A stretch of 64,000 bases of DNA from Ochotona curzoniae (taxonomy: Eukaryota > Chordata > Mammalia > Lagomorpha > Ochotonidae), in contig NW_024465369.1 in assembly GCF_017591425.1 (NCBI RefSeq), positions 28,191,001 through 28,255,000 of the forward strand, read 5' to 3'. The stretch's first letter is position 1, and every line of letters starts with the position of its first letter. Position numbers and translations under genes: made by a program. Below the pieces are notes generated by a model. That model did no database searches and was not told the DNA's origin. It was given only the letters and a program-made list of their open reading frames with translations. This document shows positions 14,096 to 26,545 of this stretch, piece after piece.

Positions 14096-14385
14096 TTTTG
14101 AACTTTATTTCATTCATTTCCTGATTAACCACATACTTGCATCTTTTCCTTAAGCAAACTGAAATCAAGGACTCTATACTTAGTCAAAAGCTCATTTACA
14201 GAAAAAGAGACACATTTTCTACACTGGGTACTCCTTAGATATCTCTAACTCAGTCTAACAAATTGAATATAAAGATAATTCTTGCCAAGAAAACTGCTCA
14301 AAGCTATTGTTGATATAAAACATCACAAAAACAGTCATTTCCTTTTGCCCAGTCGTCCTAAGGTTCTTATTAAAGGTATATTGCA

Positions 14386-14723
14386 GGGCCCAGCATGGCA
14401 GACTCGTGGCTTAAGTCCTCTCCTTATATGTGCAGGAATTTCATATAAGCACCAGTTCTAATCCTGGTGTCCCTACTTCCCATCCAGCTCCCTGCCTGTG
14501 GCCTGGGAAAACAGAAGAGCATGGCCCAAAGCTTTGGGACCCTGCACCTGTGGGGCAGACCAGGAAGAAGCTCCTGGTTCTTGGCTTCAGGTTGGCTTAG
14601 CTCCAGCCGTTCTGGCTACTTAGGGAACAAATCAGTGGATGGAAGATCTTCCTCTCTGTATCTTTTCTTTTCTGTATGTCTGCCTTCACAGTTAAAACAT
14701 AAATAACTCTTAAAAAAAATTAA
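14386..14723 (+). mobile_element. C-type SINE with target-site duplication
   Basis: Duplications aaaggtatattgca (14372-14385) and aaaggtatactgca (14724-14737) match at 13 of 14 bases. The body is moderately diverged. Confidence 0.93.
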
Positions 14724-15064
14724 AAAGGTATACTGCAAAGAAGAAAAATGCAGTAAGAGCAAAAATATTCATCACAGTGTTGCACACAGTAATACATTGG
14801 AGTGAACAAAAAGATGTTGGTAAGTAAAATGTATATAGTCCATCACTGTCAATTTTCTATCCTCCCTCTATACCTTTCAAATGAAAAAAATTAAATAAAA
14901 TGAAGTTTTAAAGGTAAAAGAAATAGGCTAGAACAAAAATATGTAAAAATGTTAAATTTGAAAACAGGATTTCTGGTATGGATATACTTAATTGGACAGT
15001 GCTTAAAAAGGGGAAAATGTAATGGTTGAAACAGGAGGAGTGTGAATGAACAATGCCTTTCTTT

Positions 15065-15379
15065 TTTTTTTTTTTAAAGATTTATTTTATTTTTATTGGA
15101 AAGGCGGATATACAGAGAGGAGAGACAGAGAGGAAGTTCTTCCGTCCCATGATTCACTCCCCAAGTGAGCGCAACGGTCCATCCGAAGCCAGGAGCCTCT
15201 TCCGGGTCTCCCACACGGGTGCAGGGTCCCAAAGCTTTAGGCCGTCCTCAACTGCTTTCCCAGGCCACAAGCAGGGAGCTGGATGGGAAGCGGGGCTGCC
15301 GGGATTAGAACTGGTGCCCATATGGGAACCCGGGCGTGCAAGGCGAGGACTTAACCACTTGCGCCACCGTGCCGGGCCC
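15065..15379 (-). mobile_element. Young full-length C-type SINE, sense to GALNT3
   Basis: Perfect 17-bp duplications gaacaatgcctttcttt lie at 15048-15064 and 15380-15396. On the minus strand it starts cgggcccggcacggtggc. It is opposite in orientation to the copies at 12026 and 17926. Confidence 0.95.
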
Positions 15380-16534
15380 GAACAATGCCTTTCTTTCCGA
15401 TTTCTTTAATTCTATAACCTAGTTTGCATAGTTAAATGAAGTTCAACCACATCTCTGTTGTCTCACTAACTAGAAAAACCGAACAAAATAAAGATAATCT
15501 TAGAGGAAAGCCTTTAGAAATCAAAAAAGCAAGGTAAGATTTTTAAGTTTCTTTTCAAGCTACCAAGTGTGCAGAATTTAATTAGATGTCACTTAAAATA
15601 TCAAGGACTGTGGTTCAACTAGGAAAAAAAAATGCAGAACAAATCAAGCAGTAAATAAGTCAGCTGATTACAAATGTGTGCCCTGACTCCAGGGGCCTTT
15701 AACTGTAAAATGTTTCCATATGAAGGATAGATTTGATACCAGGTCCACAGTCTCTGATTCCACCCCAATCCTAAGTTAACTTGAGAACATAACATCGATA
15801 CAGTTGGGATGTTCAATTGCCAAAGCCTGGAAACATTGAGCATTATCCAGAGAAAGAAACTAGGTCAGTAAGTTCACTCATTCACTATTGCTGGAATCTG
15901 ACATCTTATGGTGGGAATGTCACCTAAAAGAACAGTTTTCTTTTTTCATGTATATAATGATGTATCTTCCAGCTGACAATTTTGGCAGTTTGATCAGTCT
16001 TATTCCTATTTGACAGGAAAACAACTTTGTGCTAGAGCTAAGATTTGATTTTCAGGAATCTAGCTCCAAATAAAGGTTTATTCAAGAATAAACTGCACCA
16101 TCATAGAAACATTTAATCTCTGTATTATATTAAACAAAAATTTAGTAAACTGGAAGATTTGTTATATTAACCTTATGATTCAAATTTAAAGTATGTAATC
16201 TCTACTTAGTAATTTAAAGTGGTTATGCACTAAAGAATTCAGCTAACATTGTAAACAATACTGGAATATTTTAAAAAGCCAAAATTAAACAGAAAATAAT
16301 GACACTTTAATGATTTTTAGCAATCATATATTTTTTACTAATTAATTCACATTATTTATTCAGCTCAATCTTTAAAAAAAAATCCTATGCATAAGTGCTA
16401 TTTGGTTCCTCAGTTCTAAGTCAGAGAATTCGTAATGCATCTTTATTAATTGCCAATGGATATTTTTTCTTCTTAGTCATTTATAAATTAAGGATTCATA
16501 ATTGATGAAATATGGAATTATCCCCACATATCAA

Positions 16535-16645
16535 TAAAGGCCGTGAGGCAGAGAGGTAGCTTATTCAAAGTACATGGCTGGTGAGACCCATGGAACAGCA
16601 ACCAGCCTTGAGGCTCAAGTCTGTACTTTTAATTACTGTGCCTTA
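16535..16645 (-). mobile_element. MIR relic
   Basis: gaggcagagaggtagcttat and aattactgtgcc on the + strand resemble inverse MIR (gaggttaag... near the core). Confidence 0.5.
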
Positions 16646-16853
16646 CAATAAAAGCCTTTCACTGAGAAAGATAAAGTTATGAATGCATATATTCTTCATC
16701 ACCTTCTGTACAACAACATACCTGGAGATGGAATTCTTGAATTCCGCTTCCACCTGTCACATTTCATTCAACCTCTAATACAATATACAGAGAGTACAAC
16801 ACAACTGGGCAGACGGATCCCCACCTCATGGATTTACTGAACAACCTAATTTA

Positions 16854-17120
<267 letters not shown>

Positions 17121-17925
17121 TTATCACTGAAAGACAATAGCAAACAGTTCCTATGTAAAATATTGTTAATACTATCAAACATACAGAGATCAAAACAAAT
17201 TCTTTACAAGTAACTTTGTTTATCCTGGAATCACATCCACTGACATGTGTTACAACATGTCAAAGATTACAACAGATTATCAAAACCAACTTCCACAGCG
17301 TCATTTTAAATACAAATAAGGCTTTAAGCAATGACTGTGAATTGTAAGGCACGTATAAATGTCAACCTTAGCTCAAATGCATCTTTTTCTTTCTCCAAGG
17401 AGCCATCCAGCTTTTTCATTTAAAATTTTGAAAGACCGTGCACAGTTTTACTAAATACTCATTTTTGTAAAAGGCCATCTCAGATACTTTGCTCAATGTG
17501 TAATGTATTATTGCCACTTTCTGTATTGAAGATTCTGCTCCAATAATCCAGTCTACAGTTAAATTACTTAATATCAGGTATTTTAAATTTACCTTTGAAA
17601 AGTATTTACAGGGATAGGTCTTTACCCTAGTTAAGATGCCTGAATACTTTAGTTTGATTCTCATCTTGGGTTCCTATTTCCAGCATACTGCTAACGTGCA
17701 CTGTGGGAGACAGCGATGATTTAGCTAAAAACTGGGTGTGTGCCACCTTGTAGGAGACCTGAACAGTGTTCTTAGTCCTGGGCTTTGGCCCTAACTCAGC
17801 CTCAGCACTTGCAGCAATTAGAGAGTTAACCAGCAAACAGGAGACAGCTCTCTTTCTGTGTGTATATGAAAGTATCTCAAATAATAACTTAATTGTAAAA
17901 AGTTATAATTTAAAAATAAAGATCT

Positions 17926-18258
17926 GGGCCCTGGCATGGTAACCTAGTGGCTTAAGCCCTCGCCTTACATGCGCCAGGATCCCTACATGGGTGCAAGTTC
18001 TAATCCCAGTGCCCCCGCTTCCCCTCCAGCTCTCTTCCTGTAACCTGGGAATGCAGCCTAAGAAGGCCCAAAGCCTTGAGACCCTGCACCTGATGGCAGA
18101 CCAGGAAGAGGTTCCTGGCTCCTGGCTTCGGATAGGTGCAACCCCAGCTGGTGTAGCCACTTGGGGAGTGAACTAGCAGATGGAAGATCTCCTTTCTGGC
18201 TTTCTTCTCTCTGTATATCTGACTTTCCAATATAAATAAATAAATCTTTAATTTAAAA
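17926..18258 (+). mobile_element. C-type SINE
   Basis: Starts gggccctggcatggtaacc. 8-bp duplications aaagatct lie at 17918-17925 and 18259-18266. Confidence 0.9.
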
Positions 18259-19718
18259 AAAGATCTAAAATTAAAAGTCCAGTGCTTCTGTTACCAGCTC
18301 AAACATTTAAATAGGTAGAAATCCTTGACTCAACTGATTAGTGGTGTTACGCATTAGTAAAAAAAAGTTAATTACAGCTTCCAGATTCACTTTTATGAGG
18401 ATGCCTTCTTCAGTGAACCAGTCTATATATATTAAGCCACTGGGTTTGAGGGATCTGGCAGTCACTGCTTTTGATACTGTGGAAGTGCAGATGAGTACCA
18501 TCCCCAGGCTCCTGAATGTAGGTGAGGAACACATGAAATAACATACAGCAAGGGCTCCAAAATACCAGCACATAAAATAAGTCACATGTGCTCTATGGAG
18601 CAAATAAAGCAATTATATCTTTAAGGTCACTTAAAAACCATAAAGAGCTATACACAGTTTCGGGCAACAGATTGGAAAGCCCTCCCATGCAGTCAAAAGA
18701 CATTGTAAATACACTGAACAATCAACCAGTGCTGTTTTAAATCCAAGAAAAGGAAGAAAAATGACTCACTGGGGGAGATAAGCACCTAATACAATTCAAT
18801 TGCCCTGCCAGGGCAGTAGGGACAAATCTGCCCTCACCACGCAGTGTGATTTGCAAGCAAAGCTACCCTAAAAAAAAAATCCACAAATTCTCTTGCTCAT
18901 GACTTTTACAATCTGGTTGCAAGAGGAACAGTTTGACTTGTCTTATATTCCTTTTCAACAACAAGACTTTAGACTACATATCTGTAGTGACAAAAAGGGT
19001 ATCAGTTTAGGGATAAAGTATCAAGACAGGTTGTCAACAACACTGAGTAGAAAAAGGGGAGTGTGGTTCTTGGTACAGGTGGCTTCATTACTAGTGTCTT
19101 TTGATTTCAGAAAGCAATACAGATGCGTGATTTATCACATTCTTCTTCAGAAAGGCAGAAAGCAAATTACCTGTTCTGAATTGAATTTTGGAAAAACTGC
19201 CAATTAAAAATAAAGCTCAATATAAACTGCTGTTTCATACATAAATATGTACTTCTGAATAACTTTAATACATAGATAAAAGCTATATTTAATGCATAAG
19301 ATCATGTAAACCTAAATTATAAAATAAAATTATGAAAATTAATAATACAGTATTTCCTTTTCTAAGAAAAAAGAGACCCCTCATGATATATATTCTTACA
19401 AGCATTTTGCGGAGGGATGGAAATTCAGATTTTCCTATATTTGCCATGTGGGTAATGAATATAGTATTTACCAAGAATACCTAAAAGGTTTTGAAGATTT
19501 AAGGTATAGAACTGCATAAAAGTTAATTCTAACAGAATATTACCTATTTAATCTTTCCGGGCTTTCCCTCAGCTTAAGCTAGAATGTATTTCCTTAATTT
19601 ATAACTACTAATATCAGTTAAAAGTATCATGTTATACACTACTGTAAACCATAAAATTTCACATCATAGCTTTGTAAATTCAATTTATTTTTAAAAACAT
19701 TAAATTTGATCATTTCTT

Positions 19719-20045
19719 TTAAAAAAAGATTTATGCATTTTTAGTAGAAAGGCATATTCACAGAGAAAAGGAGAGACAGAAAGAAAGATCCTCCTGTTTA
19801 TTGGTTCACTTTCCAAATGGCCCAACAGTGGAGCTGAGCCAATCCCAAACCAGGAGCCAGGAGTTTCCTCCAGGTCTCTCACCCAAGTAGAGGGTTCCAA
19901 GGCTTTGGGCCATCCTCCACTGCTTTCCCAGGCCACAAGCAGGGAGCTGGATGGGAAGTGGAGCATCTGGGACATGAACTAATGCCCATATGGGATGCTG
20001 ATGCTTGCAGGGGAAGATTAGCTAATTGAGCTATCATGCTGGGCA
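19719..20045 (-). mobile_element. C-type SINE
   Basis: Nearly full length, from aaaaaagatttatgcatttt to tcatgctgggc. The duplication is not clear. Confidence 0.85.
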
Positions 20046-20433
20046 TGATAAAAATCACTTCAGGTAATTTTAAAACAATTAAAGTAACTTGCCAAAGTGA
20101 CTATATTTCCAAAGTATTTGACAATTTCGATTTACAGAAACTTGTTTAAATTAATCACATGACCATTATGGCCTCGCAATTCTTTCAGAAAACATATTCC
20201 TTGCTGATACATGCTACAAAGTATATACATTTTCAAAACTTCTATAATACCCTACCCAAATTAATCAACAATTAAATCCTCAACTCTAACAAAAATATAC
20301 CTGATGTGCTTAGTTATTTTTAACTTCTTAAGGATCTACATTACTGAAAACTATTACATCTTCTTAATGCCACATTGGTGGGGGGGGGGTATAATACTTT
20401 ATACACATTTCTTCACTTCTTTAAAAATGAAGA

Positions 20434-20725
20434 GGGGGTATTTGGCACAGTAGCTTAAGTCACAGTTATAGACCTCCACAGCCCACACTGCAATGCCAGA
20501 ATCACTGCAGCTACCCTACTTCTCATCTACTGTCCTGTTAATGTGTATCCTATGGAAAATGATGCCTTGAAGTATCTGGTCCTTGCTACTCAAGTGCAAG
20601 ATGTAGACGGAGTTCTAATATCCTGGCTTTAGCTAGACACAGCTCTGGATATTGTGGGCATTTTGGAAGAGCCACGGAAGATGTCTTTGGTGCTTGCTTG
20701 CTCTCTTCTTAAGTAAATAAAAATA
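20434..20725 (+). mobile_element. Old C-type SINE
   Basis: Diverged head tttggcacagtagcttaag and tail aagtaaataaaaataaatgc. Confidence 0.65.
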
Positions 20726-20756
20726 AATGCATAAAAAAGTTACAAAACTAATGATA

Positions 20757-21035
20757 AGCAGGAACAAGCATTCAACCTGTTAAGACCCCCACATCCCACA
20801 ATGGAATGCTTGGAATCTATCTCCTTTCTCCAGTTTCCAGCTAATGTAGACCCTAGGAAGCAGTGGTGACAGCTTAACTAATTGGTTTCTTTGCCACCCA
20901 CTTGGGAAGGGAGTTTCTGACTTCCAGTTTTGGCCTAGTCTCTGGCACAGGCTGTATGCAGGCATTTGGGATGGTGAATCTACCAGACTCTACCAGTCTC
21001 TGCCTCTTGAATAATTATTTTCTAAAAATAATAAG
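20757..21035 (+). mobile_element. Old C-type SINE
   Basis: Diverged copy directly following the one ending near 20725. It keeps gaagcagtggtgacagc and cacccacttgggaaggg. Confidence 0.6.
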
Positions 21036-21300
21036 TAATGGACCATGGATGGCAGGAACTGGAGTAAAGCAAAAGAATTCAGCATAATTTCTAATTAGAA
21101 AAATAAAGTTTGAGCAGGTATTCCTAATTATAAATCTAGACAACTTGAGTGAAACAATACAGTATAATCCACTATTATTTCTTTCACTATTATTTCTTTT
21201 ACTGCCAAATGTATTTCTGTTGTTCCAGAAAACAAAATACGTAGGCATTCTTTGTCCCGTTTTTTCAAAAATCCACAGAGGCCATAAAAATGCTGGAATT

Positions 21301-21612
21301 TGAGGCCAGCAGTGTGGCTTGGCAGGCAAAGTTGCCACCTTCAGTGCAACATTGGCATCCCACGTGGGCATAGGTTCAAGTCCTGGCTGCTCCATTTCCT
21401 ATTAAGCTCCTTGTTAATAGCCTAGGAAAAATTGCAGAGGGTGGCCCAATTACTTGGGATGCCACCACTGATGTGGAGGCCCAGAAGAAGCTCCCGGCTC
21501 CCCGCTTTGGCTGGCCCAGTCTTGGCTGTTACGGTCATTTGGGGACTGAACTATTGAATGGAAGATCTTTCTCTAGGTAAATCTGATTTTCAAAAAACCA
21601 AACATTAGAAAA
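21301..21612 (+). mobile_element. C-type SINE
   Basis: Starts gaggccagcagtgtggcttg, keeps gcatcccacgtgggcatagg, and ends with an A run at about 21610. Confidence 0.8.
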
Positions 21613-22416
21613 AAAAAATTGGGGAATGCATTTTAACCACTACAGTTCAATCATAGCATATGAACAATACCTCATATAAAACAAAATGGCTAAGGATAAA
21701 GAGAAAGAATAAGAGAACTTGGAAGGGAACATTAATCAAAATACTGTCTACAGAAAAGCATGTGAACCAAGTGACTCAACGGAAAAGAACGCTGGCCTCT
21801 CAGTAGTTATCAGGAGGCAGCTCCACAGATCAGAAGAAGTTAGTCAGCAAAACTCTGAAGAATCATGATGAGACTATTAATTGTAACAATAGTTTCTCTT
21901 AAGGAAAAGTTTCCAACTCAGAGGGAATTATGAATTATAACTATGCACTGAAAGTAGCCAAATAGTTTGTGACTCAGTTAATAAACCCAAAGACCACTAT
22001 CAGTTAATAGTATTGCAATCTTAGCACATTTTTTAACATTTGTATTCTGTAGCAATTTGTACAGAAACAAAACAACTCCTTCATCCTCCTACAATTCCTG
22101 TTAAAAGAACTGTTTGATGTTTCCTAAGTAGATGAGAATACACACACTTAATGATAAAGCATTTATTTCCTTGTAGAGAGAGATTTGATGATGAGTTCCA
22201 GTTTTCCATATTGTAAGCTAACAACTTAACATATCTGCACTGCTTCACCATATAAGCATAATGATATGCAGCAAATAAATAAAAGACCGAATAAACAGCA
22301 TTTACAGATCTTCTACCTTGGAGTGGCTAAGGAACAAGCCAACTTCCGTAGCTAATATTTCTCACCCCATAAGCCCTGAGCAACAAATAACAAACCATAA
22401 ATATTTTTCAACATAC

Positions 22417-22934
22417 TCAGGAGGTCGAGTGTCTGGCCCAAGATCGCGATGTAAGGAAATTCTGTCGCTTGCAAAAGCATTGAAACAGTGTTTTTTTTCT
22501 CCGCGTTCTTTTTCCTTCTGTTCTTCAATGCTTAAATTGGTTGTTTTGAAGGCTTTGCCAGAAGCACCAGGTGCATTCGAATCCTGAAGTGGGCGGTCCA
22601 GAACAGGTTTCAATTCTGCAGCTGTGTAATATCCTTGCAAACAGGGTCTCTCACCAATGTCAATGTTTTGCCTGACAGGTGCTCCTATTTGCATTTTTGG
22701 CATTGCATCTTTAATATTGTTTACAGCTTCCAGCATTAAATTAAACATTTTGTTTTTATTTTTTTTCATGCTGTTTTCAATTCTTGATTCCTCTTTGGAA
22801 TACTGAACACTTACTTCTCTTTGAATTAAAATCAAAACTATTACAAAGACAAAAATTACTGAACCAAGTTTCCAAAACTTTTTATAATAATGTCTTTTAA
22901 TGTGTAATTTGACTAGGCGCTTTAGGTGAGCCAT
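22417..22934 (-). CDS. GALNT3: GALNT3 coding exon 1 (exon 2 of the gene): start codon, membrane anchor, stem
   Basis: This exon holds the initiator ATG at 22934-22932 and codes residues 1-172 plus two bases of codon 173. The start has A at -3 and G at +4, a strong context. The protein opens [20 protein letters not shown], a short basic cytoplasmic tail. A single hydrophobic anchor follows (about residues 20-40), typical of a type II Golgi glycosyltransferase. The lysine- and glutamate-rich stem comes next, then a conserved block with [19 protein letters not shown] near the end. The donor is GA|gtatgt, with exon end at 22417. The family assignment is near certain because the stem closely matches human GALNT3 as I recall it. 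There appears to be one extra Lys in the MKKNKNKM run relative to human, which would make the full protein about 634 rather than 633 residues. An N-L-S sequon lies near residue 133. Confidence 0.97.
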
Positions 22935-23012
22935 TCTGACATTAAAAGCTTGTCACTTGACAAATAACAGTTATGATTTCCTCTGTTACTTATCTTTTTT
23001 AGCATAGATTTG
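22935..23012 (-). other. GALNT3: Candidate 5' UTR part of GALNT3 exon 2
   Basis: Reading upstream of the ATG on the minus strand, the nearest plausible acceptor is aaatcttcttgccag, which would start the exon at 23012 and leave a 78-nt leader. No transcript evidence is available, and a weaker AG closer to the ATG could be used instead. The boundary is inference. Confidence 0.45.
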
Positions 23013-23865
23013 CTGGCAAGAAGATTTCTTTAAATGGTAATGCCTATAAACAGAAATGGTACATGGTATTAGTAGCTATTCATTACAGTAGGCATGGTTC
23101 AATCCATTCATTCAACCAACAACTGCAAGTCAAGTACAAACAATGTGCTATTATGATTAACAAGAATAAAAAGACACTTTGCTCTCAAGAACATTACACT
23201 TCTGTACGAAAACAACTGCTAAAATTAGCCATAATCTCTTGGGGCTGGAAAATATCAGGGTTTCAGGGTTTTTCTCTAGTAGAAAATACATTCTTTGTTT
23301 ATTCTGGCTAACATCTACTCTATGATATGTACAAAATTACTTCCTTTAAATATAATTTGAAGTTCTAAAAGCTTTTTTATTTGGAAACTAAGGAGCCAAA
23401 TAACTTTCCTGAAAAAAACTATTTTAAAAAGGCAGGAGTCACAGAAAGCAAGGTGCGCTGACAGGTGCTACCACACATCCCTCCAAAGTAGTGGCCATCA
23501 TTTAACCCAGCTTCCCTCAACAAGAGAGCAACTACTCCCACCAAAGCTACTGAAGTAATACAGCAGATCCACAAATTACAAAACTAGCATTAACTTGATA
23601 GTACGTGTGAATACTGACAAACCCATGCACAAGAAAAATCAAGCACACTTAGTTCTTACACAACAGCTGGTTGGAATGGCTCACACAGATACAGAATCTA
23701 ATACCAAGGAGAAAATGCATTAGCTTTACATGCACTTTGGCTTCCAGGACAGGAAAAAAATGAGAATTTAGTTTGGTGAAACAAGCCAAAACTCTGCTTG
23801 CAACTAACATTAAGAATGGAACAATCAATTTCTAAGCCCAAATCTGAGCCACAAGCAGGAAAAAG

Positions 23866-23912
23866 AGAGAGAAATTAAAAAAGAAAAAAGAAAAGAAAAA
23901 GGAAAGAAAAGG
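23866..23912. repeat. Short (AAAGA)n-like purine tract
   Basis: A- and G-rich run in intron 1, about 0.9 kb upstream of the start exon. Confidence 0.75.
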
Positions 23913-24330
23913 ACATTGATGAGAGCTTGACTCTCAGTGGAGCCTAATTTTCTTCATGATGTTGCAATAATATAACATAAAGGGTCTCAATACACAACTA
24001 CAAGCCATTCATCATTATAGCCAGTCAAGTTTGGCAGGGGCTAAGACTGAAAACAATGCATGTTCTCCCTAAAGTCTTGACATATTTGAAAGCAAAAGTC
24101 ATTTATAGCAACAAAAATTCACTTCGACACATTATTCAGTGTCTTCCAAAGTCATCATTAAATTGAAAATAAGCAAAGTAAAGTTTTAAGATGACTCTCT
24201 GGCCTTTAGCATGAAATTTTAAAGTTGAATAAACAAAATAGGCAGTACTTAATTCCATGCAGTATTTCTAATGGGATCTATTCTTTTCAGAATAGCATGC
24301 ACAGTTTGACCCTTATAATAACTCAATTTT

Positions 24331-24669
24331 GGGCCCAGCGCAGTAGCCAAGCAGCTAAAGTCTTCCCCCTTGCACACGCCAGGATCCCATTTAGATGCCG
24401 GTGCTAATCCCAGCAGCTCCACTTCCCATCCAGCTCCCTGCCTGTGGCCTGGGAAAGCAGTCAAGGACGGCCCAAAGCCTTGGGACCCTGCACCCGCGTG
24501 GGAGACCCAGAAGAGGAGAGGCTCCGGGCTCCTGGCTTCAGATTGGCTCAGCTCTAGCCGGTGTGGCCACTTGAAGAGTGAACCAACAGACTGAAGACCT
24601 CCCTCTCTGTCTCTCCTCCTCTCTGTATATCTGACTTTCCAAAAAAATTAAATAAATCTTAAAAAAAAA
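24331..24669 (+). mobile_element. C-type SINE
   Basis: Starts gggcccagcgcagtagcc and ends in an A run. A short ctcaatt duplication lies on each side (about 24322 and 24671). It is in GALNT3 intron 1. Confidence 0.92.
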
Positions 24670-25734
24670 CCTCAATTATGATGCTGTCCATGAGATTCTA
24701 TTATCTTTAAGCTTTAAGAGCTTTATATAAAGAATAATTTGACTCTACCCTTTCATTCAAAGACCTTAGCATAAGATATGGCAGAACCATGTGCTTACGG
24801 CTGCGTAATTTCTGTGTCAAAAGTTACGCTCTACGGTGGTTACGAAATTAGATAGCCATCACCTTCTAGAAGTAGACTAGCATGAAATGTGGTCAATCGA
24901 CAGGCAACCACAAACCAATGACCTGTGTGCGAAGGTAGGAGATTATAAAAGTATCATAGAAAGACAGCTAGGAAAAAATTTCTAATAGTAGCAAAGAGAC
25001 AAGAGACAAGTTATGAAAAATCTCCACAGACAATGCTGATAATCAGAATTGTTTAAGATAAGCAAATTTTAAGCAGACATACAAGCCAGGGAAGACAGAA
25101 GAATTGGAAGAGGCAAAGGAATAGAAGAAAAGACAAGGTCATTCCTGGAGTTCAACAGAAGGCACAGGGAAGGGAATGGCAGTTTAGGCTGGGAGATCAG
25201 TCAAAAAGACCCATTCATGAAAAGCTTACTGTGTATCTGCCAGTGAATTCACAATTCACCAATCTGGTTCAAAATGGTTGAACTGGAAACAAATGAATGA
25301 TTTGGAGGAAAGATCTTAATCACATTTATATTTTAGGAAGATCACAGGTTTGAATAGAAGTCACTTTGATGGAATGAGTTAAGACAGTCTTGAAAACTGC
25401 AATAGGATTTGGTAAGGAAAAGGGAAGAAAAGTGTTCCAGAAAATGATGGACATTTTGAAGCCAGGAAATACAGAAAGATAGATACATTCAGGTTAGGAA
25501 TTAGGGAGATTACTGGTTGAGTTTTAGAAATGGTATACATGAGATATTAACAGGACTTCCAAAGAGGACTTTCATTTTATTTACACAAATACACACACAT
25601 ATACAAACTAAATTAGGGAAAAGCTGTGTGCTAGAGATAGACATTTAAGAATTAGTCTCGGAGGACAAAAGTGTTCACCTGCAGACTATACAAAAAGGTC
25701 AGAAAAACACATTTAAGAGGAGAAAAATACAGAT

Positions 25735-25785
25735 GAGAGAGAGAGAAAGGAAATAAAGAAGAAAGAAAAAAAGAAAGACCGAAAG
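25735..25785. repeat. Short (GA)n/(GAAA)n tract
   Basis: Purine-rich run gagagagagagaaaggaaat and following, in GALNT3 intron 1. Confidence 0.8.
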
Positions 25786-26424
25786 ACCAACCAGTTTTTC
25801 TGGCTTATTCATGGAGTAGGCAATGGAGAATAAGCAAACAAGACAACCAGAATAAATGAGACATCCAGGTCAAATGAAGGTAGATTTCGCAATCTTCATG
25901 CTTTTCTTCAGACATGCTGACAACTGGTTGATCATTAAAAAGGAAACTTCATCAGATCTTGCCCTACAGGCTTTACAGATCTCATCGTACAGACAAACTC
26001 TGGCATAGGTCCACAGACTAGATGTAGTTGTGTCCCTCAAATTCTAGAGTTTAGGATTCAGAGAACCTTTAGACACAGGCAAGTATAACAGTGGTTCCCA
26101 ACCTATGAAATCAACTTGGTCACCTATGTACACTCTTCTTTCTGTCCCCAAGTCAGCCACGATAGCATATTTTATCCCACTGTTATCTACGAATACTGGA
26201 TTCTCTGAAGGCCACAGATAGGATAGATTAGGAATTCCAGAACAATTCAGCTGTCCTCAAGATATTCTAACAGCACAAAAAACAAGAGCAAGCACAGGAA
26301 AAGCACAGGTTAAGGAGATTTTTATCTCTGTAGAGTACTGTTTGCTTTACCAATTAATTTATGTCAGAAATCATTTACATGGCCAGAGTGGAGGATCTGG
26401 AAGAAAAGAAAAATGAGTATTTTT

Positions 26425-26545
26425 TTGCTCCTTGCTTCTGCCTGGTGCAGGCAGGGGAGTCAACCAACTGATAGAACATCTGTCTGTCCCAACCTCTTTC
26501 TGTTAACTTGCCTTTCAACTGAATTAATATCTAAAAATAATTTTT
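26425..26545 (+). mobile_element. Possible 3' fragment of an old C-type SINE
   Basis: Only the last third is recognisable (gcttctgcctggtgcaggca, tctgtctgtcc, then an aaaaataat tail). Confidence 0.4.
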
